A DNA stretch of 64,000 nt. Origin: Rhynochetos jubatus (taxonomy: Eukaryota; Chordata; Aves; Eurypygiformes; Rhynochetidae). Positions 1-10,773 of the stretch are shown here, piece after piece. The stretch covers positions 8,247,501 through 8,311,500 of the forward strand of contig CM050651.1 of NCBI GenBank assembly GCA_027574665.1, read 5' to 3'. The notes below the pieces were generated by a model. It was given only the letters and a program-made list of their open reading frames with translations, was not told the DNA's origin and searched no databases. Made by a program: the position numbers and the translations under genes. Every line of letters starts with the position of its first letter. The first letter of the stretch is position 1.

Positions 1-46
1 GGTGGGCTTTCAGGTCCCTTCCAACCCGAACCGTTCCGTGATTCCA
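1..46 (+). mobile_element. CR1 LINE 3' tail, truncated by window edge
   Basis: The first 46 bases contain a diverged copy of the avian CR1 3' end: AGGTCCCTTCCAACCCGAAC followed by a decayed form of the terminal ATTCTRTG-type octamer. CR1 is the dominant non-LTR retrotransposon of birds and reptiles and is usually 5'-truncated. The element must extend left of the window. It lies directly upstream of the CpG island. Family membership is clear from the CCCTTCCAACCC core; the subfamily cannot be assigned. Confidence 0.8.
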
Positions 47-599
47 CGCAAACAGCTGCGGGTGTTTTGCGAGGCTGCGCTCCGTCCGTGGGGGTACGGA
101 AACTGTCCGATACGGGCCGGCTCAGGGCACAACGAGGAACGGCACCGGCGTGGCGGACGGGGAAGCAGCTGTTGGGCCTTGCGCTTGCTGAAACCAGAAG
201 AAAACGAGGTGTTGCGTTTGGGGCCCGCGCACGCCGTGTCTACCCCCGGGTGGGGATGAGAAGGCGGCGGCCCGGGGGTCGCGTCACGGCTGGCCCTTCC
301 CCAACCACAACCTTTATCTTCTAAGTTCCGCGGGGCCGGGCCGGCGGGTAACGCCGGGGCTGGAGGGAGCGGCGGGCACCGGGCCCGGCTAACCCCGCCC
401 GGCTCGGCCCGGCCCTGCCCTGCCCGGTGGGTGCCGGCGGAGGGAGCCGCTCTACCGCCCCCTGCAGGGCCGCGCCGGGAGGGCCCCGCCGCCGCGGGCG
501 GCCCGCGGAGGCCGACACAAAGCCCGGGGCGGTGAAGCGTCCCGCGCGCGGCGGTGCGTAGCCGGCTGTCTCCCTCCGCCTAGGACTACTTCGCCCCTA

Positions 600-857
600 T
601 ATGTCGGGTGGCATCTACCCCCCTCCCGCCCCCGCCGCCGCACACGCTGGAGAGGAAGGGGGCGTGGCGGGCGCCGGAGGGGGCGTGGCCGGGGGCGTGG
701 CCGGCGCGGAGCGGGGTGAAGGAGGCGCCGAGGAGAGCACCAAAGGGGGCTGAGGCGGCCGCGGAGCGGGGCGGCTGCGGCCCTGGCACGGCGGGGCCCG
801 GAGGAAGGGGAGGGGCGCTCCGCGGGAGCAGCGGCAGCCGCCGGGGCGACGGCGGAG
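600..857 (+). other. ANKRD50: ANKRD50 non-coding exon 1 (left limit approximate)
   Basis: The right limit is supported by a consensus donor, GGCGGAG|GTGAGC, with GT at 858-859. The left limit is a guess, because transcription from a CpG island is usually dispersed. No open frame here joins the ANKRD50 frame, so the exon is read as 5' UTR, in keeping with an upstream non-coding exon in known ANKRD50 genes. An alternative first exon elsewhere in the island cannot be excluded. Confidence 0.5.
658..702 (+). promoter_or_regulatory. Three direct GGGGGCGTGG boxes (Sp1/KLF type)
   Basis: GGGGGCGTGG occurs at 658-667, 679-688 and 691-700, so three copies fall within 45 bases. The motif matches the GC-box/KLF family. 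Placed 155-200 bases before the exon 1 donor, the cluster is a plausible core-promoter activator site. An opposite-orientation GC box (CCCGCCCCCGCC) lies about 30 bases upstream. Confidence 0.6.
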
Positions 858-961
858 GTGAGCGAGCAGCGGCGGGGAGGCCCCTCTCCCGGCCGCGGGA
901 GAGGCGGCGGCGGCGGGTCGCCCCCGTCGGGGTGGAGGTGGGCAGGGGACGGGCTTGGGGC

Positions 962-977
962 GGGGGGGGGGGGGGGG
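962..977 (+). repeat. Homopolymer of 16 G in intron 1
   Basis: An uninterrupted run of 16 guanines sits about 100 bases after the exon 1 donor. Further G-runs flank it (GGGG before, a GGGGGGG run near 1001). Such tracts can form G-quadruplexes in DNA or in the nascent RNA, and are prone to sequencing error, so the exact length is uncertain. Confidence 0.9.
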
Positions 978-1421
978 CTGCCTGCCGCCGGGCTGGCAGC
1001 GGGGGGGGTGCGGTACCCGGGATCTTTGTGCGGAGCCGGGTGTGTGCGCGCTGGGGGAGGGGAGCGGGGGGACGGGGCGTGTGTGTGCGCGCTCCGCGCC
1101 GGGGTGCGGTGGAGGGAGCAGCTTCCCCCCTGCTCGCTTGACTCGGGGCCGGGGGGCGGGTCAGGTGGGGCTGCCCAAGCCGCTTGGGAGCCGTCCGTGT
1201 GTCTGCGCCCCGGCTGAGAGCGGGCGGAGCGCGGGGGGCGAAGCCCAGCCCGGGGTAAAGGGTTCGGCCCGGGGTGGGTTTGGGGGTGGGGGGGTGGGGT
1301 GTCGCGGCGGGGCCGGAGCGGTGACACGGGCGGGCGGTGGCGGGGGAAACCGCGACCCGGGGCGCTGCCGGCGGCTCGCGAACAAAGAGAGTGCGGGAGC
1401 CCTCGGCGGCTCTCCGTGGGA

Positions 1422-1444
1422 AATAAACTTCAAAAAAAAAAAAA
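1422..1444 (+). other. AATAAA followed by A13 in intron 1
   Basis: AATAAA at 1422-1427 is followed four bases later by 13 adenines (1432-1444). The arrangement resembles the 3' end of a retroposed transcript or an intronic poly(A) site. I see no recognisable parent sequence or target-site duplication, so chance is the default explanation. Confidence 0.3.
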
Positions 1445-2313
1445 GGCACGAAACGCCGGTTGCGGGCAGTAGGAAAACCGGGCGAAGGGAGAATTCGGTG
1501 ATGGGGCCGTGCGAGGGAGGATGTTTGGCGGGTGCAGGGGTGTAATTCCCTGCTCCGCAGCAGAAAAGGCAGCGCTCGCTGCTCCTGTGGCTTTGAGGTC
1601 ACTGTCATACCTGGTTATTGCTGCTTGTTATTGGTTTTGTCCGTGGCTGATCGTACCCTGTCACGACAGGTTTCTTTAAAACAGCCTTTTAGGTTAATTT
1701 TGATTTAATAATATAAAGAATAAGAGCCCTGGACTTTACTCTTGTTGTCTGCGTTTGCAGTCGGCTGAATTACGACTTCTGGTAGGGTTAAAGGTGCTGT
1801 CTCCTTTCTTTCAGAGCTCTAGGGGAAGATGTTGTCTCTCCTGACATCTTGCGATTAAGATACCTGAGAACAGGTTCAGTAAGAATCCGAGTTCCCGAAG
1901 AAGACGCTTACAAACGTATTGAAATAAGAAGCCGTAAAAACCCAATTTTGTTTTTTTTTCTGGTCATCTGTACTGCGTAAGAAACCGTAACCTGAACGCT
2001 TCTCAGACGCTCGCCCAGATGTGTGAAGCCTGCAGAGCTCGCTGTCTAAACTGGCCGTTTCTCGGTAGATGGTACTTACCCACGTTTGTGCTGTGCGTAT
2101 AGTACTCTGAAGAAAAAGCAGTATATAAAATTCCCAGAAGGCACATTTTATTACGGGCAGCTCTTTCTGGATGTATATCCAGAGAGATTAATGCCTAGAG
2201 CTGACAGGCATTTAGTGTACATTGAGAAGTTGGCTTTCCCTCCGTTTTTCCAGATGTGTTGTCTCCCCTGCATACTGGGAACGCACACAACTGCGTAAAC
2301 TACAGATGCAGCC

Positions 2314-2394
2314 ATGGAGCTGCGTGAACTTCTGAGCCGTACGAGAAGGATCGTTGAGCGTTGGTATCAGACACCGCTTCATGATGTCAGCTGA
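2314..2394 (+). promoter_or_regulatory. Upstream ORF, 26 codons, with near-optimal Kozak context
   Basis: The ATG at 2314 sits in GCAGCCATGG, which matches the vertebrate Kozak consensus at -3 to +4 except that -3 is G. The frame encodes a short basic peptide starting MELRELLSRTRR and ends at TGA 2392-2394. It lies 227 bases before the main start, far enough for reinitiation. Its role in translation control is inferred. Confidence 0.45.
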
Positions 2395-2589
2395 ACTGTG
2401 ATTGCGTTACGCTTAATCGTAATAAAGCGTACAAATGGAGTGACACCCTTCCTGGGAAGAGGCCGTTAAGTTTCACGAGGAAGGTTAACCGATTACCTTG
2501 ACCTCTGTCAAGCCCCGTGCGGGAGGTTTTTCCGTGCAAGATGAACGCGTGGCTGCCTGCTCCGAGATGTTGAAGGTGTACTGCTGCGT

Positions 2590-2619
2590 ATGACAAATCC
2601 AAGAGAAGAAGCTTTATAA
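2590..2619 (+). promoter_or_regulatory. Upstream ORF ending one base before the ANKRD50 start
   Basis: ATG at 2590 opens a nine-codon frame (MTNPREEAL) whose TAA occupies 2617-2619. The ANKRD50 ATG follows at 2621. The uATG has G at -3, a reasonable context. The tight spacing could allow a terminating ribosome to restart at the main ATG. The function is inferred from position only. Confidence 0.4.
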
Positions 2620-2620
2620 A

Positions 2621-3099
2621 ATGGCTCAAACCAGCTTGCTGCAGGGAAAGCAGTTTTACTGTAGGGAGTGGGTTTTCCACAAGCTTCAGCACTGCCTCCA
2701 GGAGAAAGCTAGCTGCAGCAGCAGTGCTGCCAACAAACCATCTCTTGTAGCGAATTCTGGGAATAATACCGGTGTTGTCTCTGGAAAAGGAGCTGCCTGG
2801 GGTGTATTGTTGGTAGGAGGGCCCGGTAGTGGGAAGACTGCTCTCTGCACTGAGTTACTGTGGCCAAGCTCACCTGCAAACCTACAAAGAGGCTTACATC
2901 GTCAAGCTCTTGCCTTCCACTTCTGCAGAGCCCAAGACTCTGACACTCTGTGTGTTGGAGGGTTTATTAGAGGTTTAGTTACACAGATCTGCCGCAGTGG
3001 ACTGATCCAGGGATATGAGGACAAACTAAGAGATCCTGCTATTCAAAGTCTCTTGCAACCTGGAGAATGTGAGAGGAACCCTGCTGAAGCATTTAAAAG
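2621..3099 (+). CDS. ANKRD50: ANKRD50 coding exon 2: N-terminus with Walker A
   Basis: This exon encodes residues 1-159 plus two bases of codon 160. The start ATG has A at -3 and G at +4, and the peptide [10 protein letters not shown] matches the known ANKRD50 N-terminus. The exon contains the P-loop GGPGSGKT at residues 66-73, the nucleotide phosphate-binding motif of a STAND/NACHT-like NTPase module. The exon ends at AAAAG|GTAAAA, with GT at 3100-3101, and joins exon 3 in phase: the split codon AG+G is Arg160. Reading on into the intron gives TAA immediately, at 3101-3103, so retention would yield a 160-residue P-loop fragment. Identity is firm; catalytic NTPase activity of the family is not something I can judge from sequence. 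Confidence 0.95.
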
Positions 3100-6000
3100 G
3101 TAAAAAAACAAATTAAAAAAACCCTACTGAAAACAACACCCCCCACCCCCAAAAAAATGCTGGCTTCTGTTTAGGTCTTCTTTCCAAAGAGTCTGTGATA
3201 CAGACGGTTTAAAACATGTTTGTTGAGTGGCTTGTTATCTCTGTCAGCGCTTGCAGACCTACCATGGAAAAATCCAAGTTTGTCCTTATAGTTGAGATAA
3301 ATAAATGTTGGCATTTTAAACAAAATTTACTATTAACAGTGAATTTATTTACATTTATATGTTAATAACCTCAGGTGTAACCGGTGTTTTGGAAAGACTC
3401 TAAAGTAATTGGCTTCAGAGTGGAAGATACCTAGTCAGTGGCCTTCATGTGCCATAAAGGTAGGGTGCTTGTCCTTCGTAGACCTGAAACAGACTTTACA
3501 GGACGCTCACAAAAGCTTCCAATATTGTGTGCTCTGTCTAAGAGGAAACTAGACTAATGGATCTCTGGGTCTGATCCAGCACATCGGTTTTATGTTTGTC
3601 TAAAAATATGTGGTAGGAAAATGTCAATTAACTCCTTATGTTGCTTCTCACAATACGCACAGATTATGTCAAATCTCTATTGCTGCTTATTTTCCAAGTA
3701 CTTCAAAGTGTTGAGTGCATCAGTAATTTAGCAAGAGGGCTCACCCTGCCCCTCGGAAGGCTTGTCAGCTAGCTAAGCTGAATGAAAGTAGGTATTTACT
3801 TAGTGTTCCCTAACCAAAATCTCTTCAGCGTGTCACTGAGAACTTTGTTTCCATCGGGGTACTGCTGTGTATGCAGTATATCCATAGGTTGCTTACAGCA
3901 ACGTGCTCTAATAAATACCTTGAGCGCGGCCCTCACAAGCACGAGTCTGTTGGTGGTTATTCCTTCGGGTCACAATGAAGGACAGCTCAGAAGGGATAAG
4001 GCAACAGAGGTTCAATTGATTGTGTTGCTAGTAGTAGCCTGTAGTGACATAACCTTTTGTGGTACTTAAGGGTTTATTGGGTGATGTTTGCGGTAGGAAA
4101 AAAAAAAAATCCTCCCCCCAGCCCCCACCTGGCTACGAAGGCTGGGTGAACAAGTACTGAGGTGGAACCGTAGCTCTCGCTCAAAATGTCACGGTGGTGT
4201 AAAAGGGCCTTACATTTCTGATGGCTGTACGCCCTTGCCCACTGAATAAACAGGATGCACGTCTACACTGTTCTCAGTGTAGTGTCTTATAACAAATAGG
4301 CTAAAAAAGACTAATTCTGGATATTTTTGTTTGTTGCTGAAGATGCAACTCCTAGCAGCTATTAAGGTCCTAATTTGGGAAGTATTAAACGCGCTCTATT
4401 TCTAATGACTAAAACTGGGTGAAATTAAGTGTCTATAAATGGAACAGCAGACTGGCCATCTTGCTTTAGGCAGTCTCTTAAAATCCTGGAAGTGGATTAA
4501 TCTGGTGAGTAAGAGCCTGTTTATGTTTAAAAGTCCATTACAAGGGAATCTTACTAATTTAGTACAGGCAAGTTCTCTGTAAGAGCTGGAATTCTTCCTC
4601 TTTTGTAAACATGATTGCCTTACTCCAAAAAACAGGAGTTAGAGAAATGTCTTTAGACAAAAATACAGTATAGAAAGATACATTTGTGAGTCAGCTCAGC
4701 TTCTCAGATTGCTTTTTGTGAACACAGGGTTTAATGATGGGCTGTTTGCATATTTAGGTCAATATAGAGGGTTCTTAGTTTTGTACTGTAAAAATTAAAT
4801 ATGACGCAACATCTGGTACTAGTGTTTCCCTTCTCAAATCTTGCAGCAGTGACTGTGAACTCTTAATATGGTTAAAAGACTTGTGTTGTAGTACAGCAGC
4901 TTCAGTTAAGGAGGTGTGTTTTGTTGGTTTTTTGTTGGGGTGTGTGTGTGTGTTTTTTCCCCTTCATGTATTCCCTTGCTGCCCACCTACCCTGATCTGC
5001 TCTCCAAAGCAGCTGTGGTAGCTAGTCTTCATTCTCGTGTTTCAGATTTGAGGGAGATGAGGGTGTTAGAGAGAAGGTGCTGTACTGGGAATATAAGTTT
5101 CCAGCCTTGTGGCAGGGGACCGGGAGATGGCTGTTGACAGCAGCACCGCGAGCTTGTTCTGCTGCCTGTATGATACAATCGCTGTCCGCAAACAAGAGGA
5201 AGTTGGCAGCCCCCTCCCCACCATCAGACACCTCCCTCGTTTGCTCATTTTAACAAGTAAGTGTTAACTCTTGTTAATGTGTAAAGCACGCACGAAAGGT
5301 TTAACAAAAATATGAGTATGTTTCATGGATTCTAAGATTTATCCCTGGGCGCTCAGCATCCTGGTGTGGTGTGTTCCTGTGTGCTTTCTGTTAAGTGGAA
5401 GTTGTTGTAACGTGAAATGAGTTCTGGGAAGACGTAACCGTCGGCTGATTGCATTTCGCACTGTGCAAAGGCATGGGAACAGCATAAAGCTCTTGTCTCG
5501 GTGCTCCATTGATTTTTACCTTCTCTTAGTTATCGTTATTTGGTAGGAGAGGGGAAAGATCTTTCTTTAAAGACACTGTCAAAGTTTTGCTTTACTTTGC
5601 AGGGCTGCTGCAGACCCAGCTATGTATTCATGGCCTAAAATGGAAAGACTTCTTCCTAAGATTACACCATACTATTTTTGTGCTAATTGTCCTAGGAATA
5701 GTAAGAAAGAAAAACTTTCTAATGCCTGGTAACATGCCAGGGTATAAACATCTTAGAGTTCATTAGTTAAAAAGTGAATCTTCTGAACAATGTTTTTTTT
5801 TTTTAAGTAGGTTTTTGGCAACCCTGATGCTCATAGTGATGACCCAGAGAGTTAACGGTTTTCTCCTTCTGTTTGACTGTCTTCTCTTTAAAATTCCTCA
5901 TGTATTTATAATCTTAACGTGCCCTAAAAATCCTTTCAGGGGCAGATCTTGCAGATTTGAAGAGCTGGAAGGGCTGATCTATACAAATGCACTTAACGAG

Positions 6001-9000
6001 CGTTTGTTGCTGCACTGACAGCTGAGAGAAAGAATGGTACTTACAGCACCGCTTCTGAGGCGCTTCTCACACGTGCGGTACGGGAGTATAAAGCGCTCTT
6101 AAACGTAAGGGAGGATGCTGAAGCCTCGCATTCAGATTGTAGGTGAAAGTGAAGCTGAAAGTATAAAGGAAATTGTAAAGAGTCATACAGATGCCACAAC
6201 TAAGAAAAAATGTGTTAAACTGAAAGAATTTAAGTGAAAAGGACTATTAGGCTATTCTTTCCTATTTAAACAGAAAAGCCAAAATCAGTATAACCCAGAT
6301 TTTGCTTTATTATCTCTAGAGTTGTGAATGGGTCTTGGGTTTGTGTTTTCTGCACTGAGTTTGTATTTCCAGCGATTGGTAGGAATAGAAGTGGCTATCA
6401 GTTATGGCTGATAGGCCGCTAGGAGACAGGAACTCTGCACGAATTACAGTATTATCCATGGTTTAGAGCAAACTGGGATGTACAGAGGCATTTACCCTTA
6501 TGATCCTGGTTTATCCTTTTCAGACAAAGGGACATGACACTGAACGCCTTCAGACAGGTGGGGAAGGCCCGCAATTCCCACGTGTTGTGCTACAGTTAGG
6601 ATTAGTGGTGGAAGGCAGAGCCTGGTTAATTCACAGCCCAGAAAGCGGGCCCTACTAGAAGTGTAGACTTAGTGTGCCCTGCAGAGTTGACTTCTTTTGC
6701 AGTCACTGCTCTGAGTTTGAGAGAGGTGAATGACCAGAGCTCCTGAGTCAGTTTCAGAGAATTTGGAGGTAGAACATGTCTGTTTAAATAACATAATGTT
6801 TTTAAGCTTGCAGTAAACTCACCTTTAGTGTGTGTTGGTCTAGTACAAACTTAAAGCAAAATTTGAATTTTGTTTGGGTGACTTACTGAAACAAATAAAT
6901 TACTGAAATTAATAAATCTCCCCAAAAGGTGATTTTCCACGTCTCCCAGCAGGTTGGTGCAGAGAGACCTGCTTGCTGTCACTTCACAGATGAAGTTTCT
7001 TGCTGTCTTCTGCATGTCTTTTAAAGAAACTTCAAATCTTTCACGTATTTATTTCTCACATACTGAATTTGGGTCAGTGATGTTCAAGTGGCTTGTTGGG
7101 TTTTTTCACATGTGAAGTGTCTTAAAACTTAATTACTACAGTGTTTCTAATACAATTACTTCAGTGTGAGATGGTCTGGTCAAAGACTTATTCTGGGGGG
7201 AAAATGAGGCTATGAATTCCGGTTTCCACTTACTTGCATTGCTGAAATTGAATTCCCATGCTAGTAGCTGTCCCTGATCAGTAGGGACCCAAGAAAAGAG
7301 CAATTAAGGGAAAAGGAAAGAAGCTGCCGAACAAATTTGTGATTGTATAAAACTTCCATGAAGTTCTTACCATGCTGATGTTAAATCTTCCCTACCTAAA
7401 ATGAATATAGTGGAAACTGTGCCCTAGAACATGAAGTATCCCTTTTCCAGAAAGGACAACAAATTCACTCCTTTTACTGTGTACTCTGGCGCTGAATTCA
7501 GTGTTGTGGTTCCTTTTGCAAGTGTCCAGACAATCACAGCTTTTCTTCTGTTTCTGACTCCTCATCTCTGCTACTCATATTGGGGTTTCCCTTTCCAAGA
7601 GAGTTAACTAAGCTGGACAGGTGACAGGAGACATCCACAGCAAAACTTTAAAATAATGGCAATAAAGAATGGGTGTGGCAACTTCTCCACACCCTGTGGG
7701 GCTGTTCTCAATGTCTGTACTATCGTTCCTTTGTGTCTGTGTGCACAACAGATGTGCATTGTAATGCAACGTGACCTGGAATGTTAAGTGATAAAATTTA
7801 AGGCAGTTTTATGGTTCTGTAAAACGTGCAAATACCTGTAAACTTGATGGTAGAAAGTGTGAGAGGTCACGTAAGGTTTTGTGCCGACTGCAGGTTTGAA
7901 GCAGGGTTTTGTGTTGATTAAAATTGAAAGCCGCCTTGTATGAGTCATTCGTTTGGGCAGCTTTAAAGTACAACAAATCTTGTGCCAATAGCTGTTATCT
8001 ACGTGAAGTTACATTTACCCATTTGGAGGAGAAGTCCAAAGGATCGAGGCTGTGGTGTTTTGGCGGTGTGATGGAAATCTCATCAACAGCAGAATTCAGA
8101 GTAAAAAAAACGCCAAGGATTTCCAACCGCTGCTAACACGCGTTTCCTCCCTCCTGGCCCTTCACCTGTACTGGCTCTCCATGCCACTGGTGTGGTTTTT
8201 TCTTCCCTGTCTCCCTGGAGCAGTGTATCATCACAAAGTTACAAACTGTAGGTGATAGAGCTTTTACACTGCCTAAATGATAAGGGTAAACAAGCTTCAA
8301 ATTCTGTATTGGTTGGCAGTGTAGAGGAACGCAGGTTGGCTCAGCGAATGTTTTCTGACGGTTGTCCGAGGACTTCAAATCTTCAGTACTGGAATTCCAT
8401 TTTTCTTGGAATAGAGGAAATTTTCTTGTTCATGAAGGAACAGGTTTAGAAATGGAGTTGGTGCGGTAACAGATAAAGTGCGAAGAAGCTGTTCTTTTTA
8501 GAACTCCTTGTACGATCTTTGAAGCCAGTAATATAATTAAAATTATCATGGATTGTGGAGGCTTTATTGAACAATTAATTAGTGAGCTTTTCACTGTTTT
8601 GGAGTGGCTTATTCTTAATTACAAAACCTTAAGTGGTTTTTGGAGTAAATCTGAGAAGTTGAAGGCCAGCTCCTTTTTAGTTCTTTCCTTTTCTTTCTTG
8701 CCTTTTTTTCATCAACTCTTTGCTTTCACATCATCTTTATTTATGTAACTGAAAGTTTCAAATCCACTTTAATGGCTGAGGCCAGAGATGAATCAGAATA
8801 TCCTGAATTTCATAGGGTTAGTCTTTGATACTTTACCCTAGGAACTTTTAAGTTTTCCTTGCTGGTGAATTAACCACAGTATGTGCTTCTGCCGCTCTTT
8901 GCAGCGTCTAAAGTTCTGTGCCCACAGTGAAAATAAGCAGTATTAATTTTGCTCTGGAGGAGGTGAGGTGGTAGCATGCAATATTTAAGATGCTTTTCTC

Positions 9001-9547
9001 TTGCCCTTCTTTTTTTTAATGAAATGCTTTTAATTGAAGTTTGGTATTGGCATGAGCTTGGGAGGTTTGAAACAGAAGATACTCTGAGAGGTAGCACTTT
9101 GGAGACAGTTATGGATACCTGAGCTTGGGCTGCTGGAAACTTGAAAGCTGCTGGGATTTCTATCAGTTTATAAGACATTAGTAATTGTGTATTAATCTTT
9201 CTGTAGAAAAGAAATGCCTTGACTTTCCTCACCCAAGTCTTAAAGACTGTCTGGAAGTGATTGAAATCTTTCTCTGATCTTCTCCTTTCTTTGGGAAAGA
9301 GCTGCTACACGATCTTTCCCTCTGCCTCTGTATCTACAACCATAGCTAACAGTTACACGAGGGTGTGAACATAGATCGTGTCAGACTCTCTGATTTCATA
9401 GAGCTATAAATGGGAGAAACAAAGCCAAGGACTAGCTGTGAAGAAGTATCTGAATGTGTAATGGATTAATTTACAAGACCCTTTCAAGAAGAAAGCTGTT
9501 AAACTTCCAGTGCGTTTATTCATTTACCGCATGTAAAGTTCAAACGT

Positions 9548-9930
9548 ACAAGTGACTGACCTCGAGAGAGAAGGTTGGAAGAGGACCTCGGAAAAATCAA
9601 GTCCTCCTTTGCCAGGCAGAAAGAAACCAAGTCTGTGTCTGAGATGCTTGCTTCGTCTGCTCCTGCGCTTCACAGTTCTCATCAGAAAAAAACTCCCGTG
9701 TGGCTAACCTGAGGGTGTTTTCCTTGCTATAATCTAAGCTTGTTGCTACTTATGGTGTTCTCCATTAACAGGGGGAATAGATCCTTTCTTTCCATTCTGG
9801 GGACAGCCTTTTACGTATTTGAATACTGCTTTAGTCTCTTTCTCTCACCTTTAAATAACACCAACTTGTTAGTCTTTCCTTGGAGATTATCCATATCTAG
9901 AAGGATTTTTTTCTCAGCAATGTTTTAGAT
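9548..9930 (-). mobile_element. Old CR1 LINE 3' fragment
   Basis: Read on the minus strand, this is the 3' end of a CR1 element. The + strand shows the reversed landmarks in order: TTGGAAGAGGACCTCGG and a decayed ATCAAGTCC block near the element 3' end (about 9573-9605), then AAACTCCCGTGTGGCTAACC, a CTTGCTATAATCTAAGC block, CTTTTACGTATTTGAATACT and a CACCTTTAAATAACACC block. These match the usual reversed CR1 order (drop-off in height, leucine-rich exclusions absent). Many substitutions and small indels mark it as an old copy. No reverse transcriptase coding remains. Confidence 0.7.
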
Positions 9931-10757
9931 GTGTAAGTATGCAACATTCTACTTCTGTCCATTCCGAGAATGTTGTCCATCTTTCACTTATGCTTGATGA
10001 GAATCCTGAAGCTAGTTGGATCCTAGCCCAGAGGATCTTGATCAGCTACAAGATTGAATTCTGCTTTTAGTAAAAGCCATAACCATATGCAGGTAAAAGC
10101 AAGCTCAGAGATGAAGTTATTTTGTTAGGACCTGTTTTGTAGACTTCCGGTGGTGCATCCCTGGGTTGTTCAAGATCTCAGCACCTATGGCATGCCAAAG
10201 GAGCGGTGGTAAGGGAGGTTCCCGGTGGTCTCTCCCATGTAGTCTTCTGCCTGTTTCTAGTCTCAGTTGGAGATTCCGCAGAAGTTGGGCGTTGGGGTGA
10301 CAAAGTCTCAGTTCTGTGTGATTTAAGGCTAGATTCATGAAAGGATTTAAGTCTCTCTGCTGTTTGAGAAACTTGACTGTCAGACATAGCCATACCAGGA
10401 CATAAGGAGCACATGCCTCTTCTTATCACTGACAATATTATGTACTCCATCATAATGGAAAAATTACCATTTTAGTATCTCAGTTCTGGTGAAGAAAGCT
10501 TGTGTCAAAAATATGTACCTTCAACATCAGAGACTGAGGTGCTTTTCAATTTAAAGAGGTTTCCTTCTGTGGGTTTCATCAGAAAGGCTGGACTGGTTTA
10601 CGTTCTTTAGCACCGTAGCAGGTTGATCTTCATACTGGGGAGGATTACACTTAGCGATTGTGTAGCGAGAGACATAAAATATTAAAAATAGCAGACTTCT
10701 TAGCACAAAGCCTTTTATGACTCTTTATAGGAAGCTGTAACCTGGAGTTCTACAAGA

Positions 10758-10773
10758 TCAAAAGATCTTTTGA
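10758..10773. repeat. Perfect 16-base palindrome
   Basis: TCAAAAGATCTTTTGA equals its own reverse complement and is flanked by further AGATC/GAGATCT sequence. It lies within intron 2. A DNA-binding dimer site is possible, but no known factor is implied. Confidence 0.8.

Larger units (their letters stand above)
60..1580. promoter_or_regulatory. ANKRD50: CpG island promoter of ANKRD50
   Basis: This stretch is very GC-rich with dense CpG and falls off sharply to AT-rich intron after about 1580. It contains multiple GC boxes, no convincing TATA element at a defined start, and a strong splice donor at 857/858. CpG islands of this kind mark broad, TATA-less housekeeping promoters. It is the only such island in the window and precedes the first coding exon of ANKRD50 in the right orientation. 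The long proline- and glycine-rich open frames seen here on both strands are composition artefacts. The exact transcription start cannot be read from sequence. Confidence 0.85.
858..1814 (+). other. ANKRD50: ANKRD50 intron 1 (GC-rich)
   Basis: The intron starts with GTGAGC and, in the preferred model, ends with the acceptor CCTTTCTTTCAG at 1803-1814. Its first half is still CpG island and carries a 16-G run. Its second half is ordinary AT-richer sequence. A second good acceptor (CGTTTTTCCAG, AG at 2252-2253) would give a longer intron and shorter leader. I see no gene inside it. Confidence 0.5.
1815..2620 (+). other. ANKRD50: ANKRD50 exon 2, 5' UTR portion with many uORFs
   Basis: In the preferred model exon 2 begins after the acceptor at 1803-1814 and continues to the ANKRD50 start at 2621. 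The leader contains many upstream ATGs, nearly all with short closed frames: 1829-1858, 2019-2102, 2069-2110, 2191-2298, 2306-2335, 2314-2394, 2381-2401, 2435-2443, 2541-2573, 2567-2593 and 2590-2619. If the acceptor at 2252-2253 is used instead, only those from 2306 onward remain. Either way, translation of the main frame is probably limited by upstream initiation. Confidence 0.5.

Noticed and set aside
598-606. TATA-like CTATATG near the left end of exon 1
   Set aside because: It lies in a CpG-island promoter with no evidence for a start 25-30 bases downstream, and it does not complete a CArG or TATA consensus.
452-1608. Long open frames of 291 and 340 codons on the minus strand and 177-196 codons on the plus strand near the promoter
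   Set aside because: They are proline-, arginine- and glycine-rich translations of CpG-island DNA, overlap each other in several frames, and show no recognisable domain.
10117-10453. Minus-strand frame with a Ser/Thr/Pro-rich peptide, considered as a retroelement or gene fragment
   Set aside because: It matched no known CR1 or other repeat landmark that I could name, and the peptide has low complexity without a domain.
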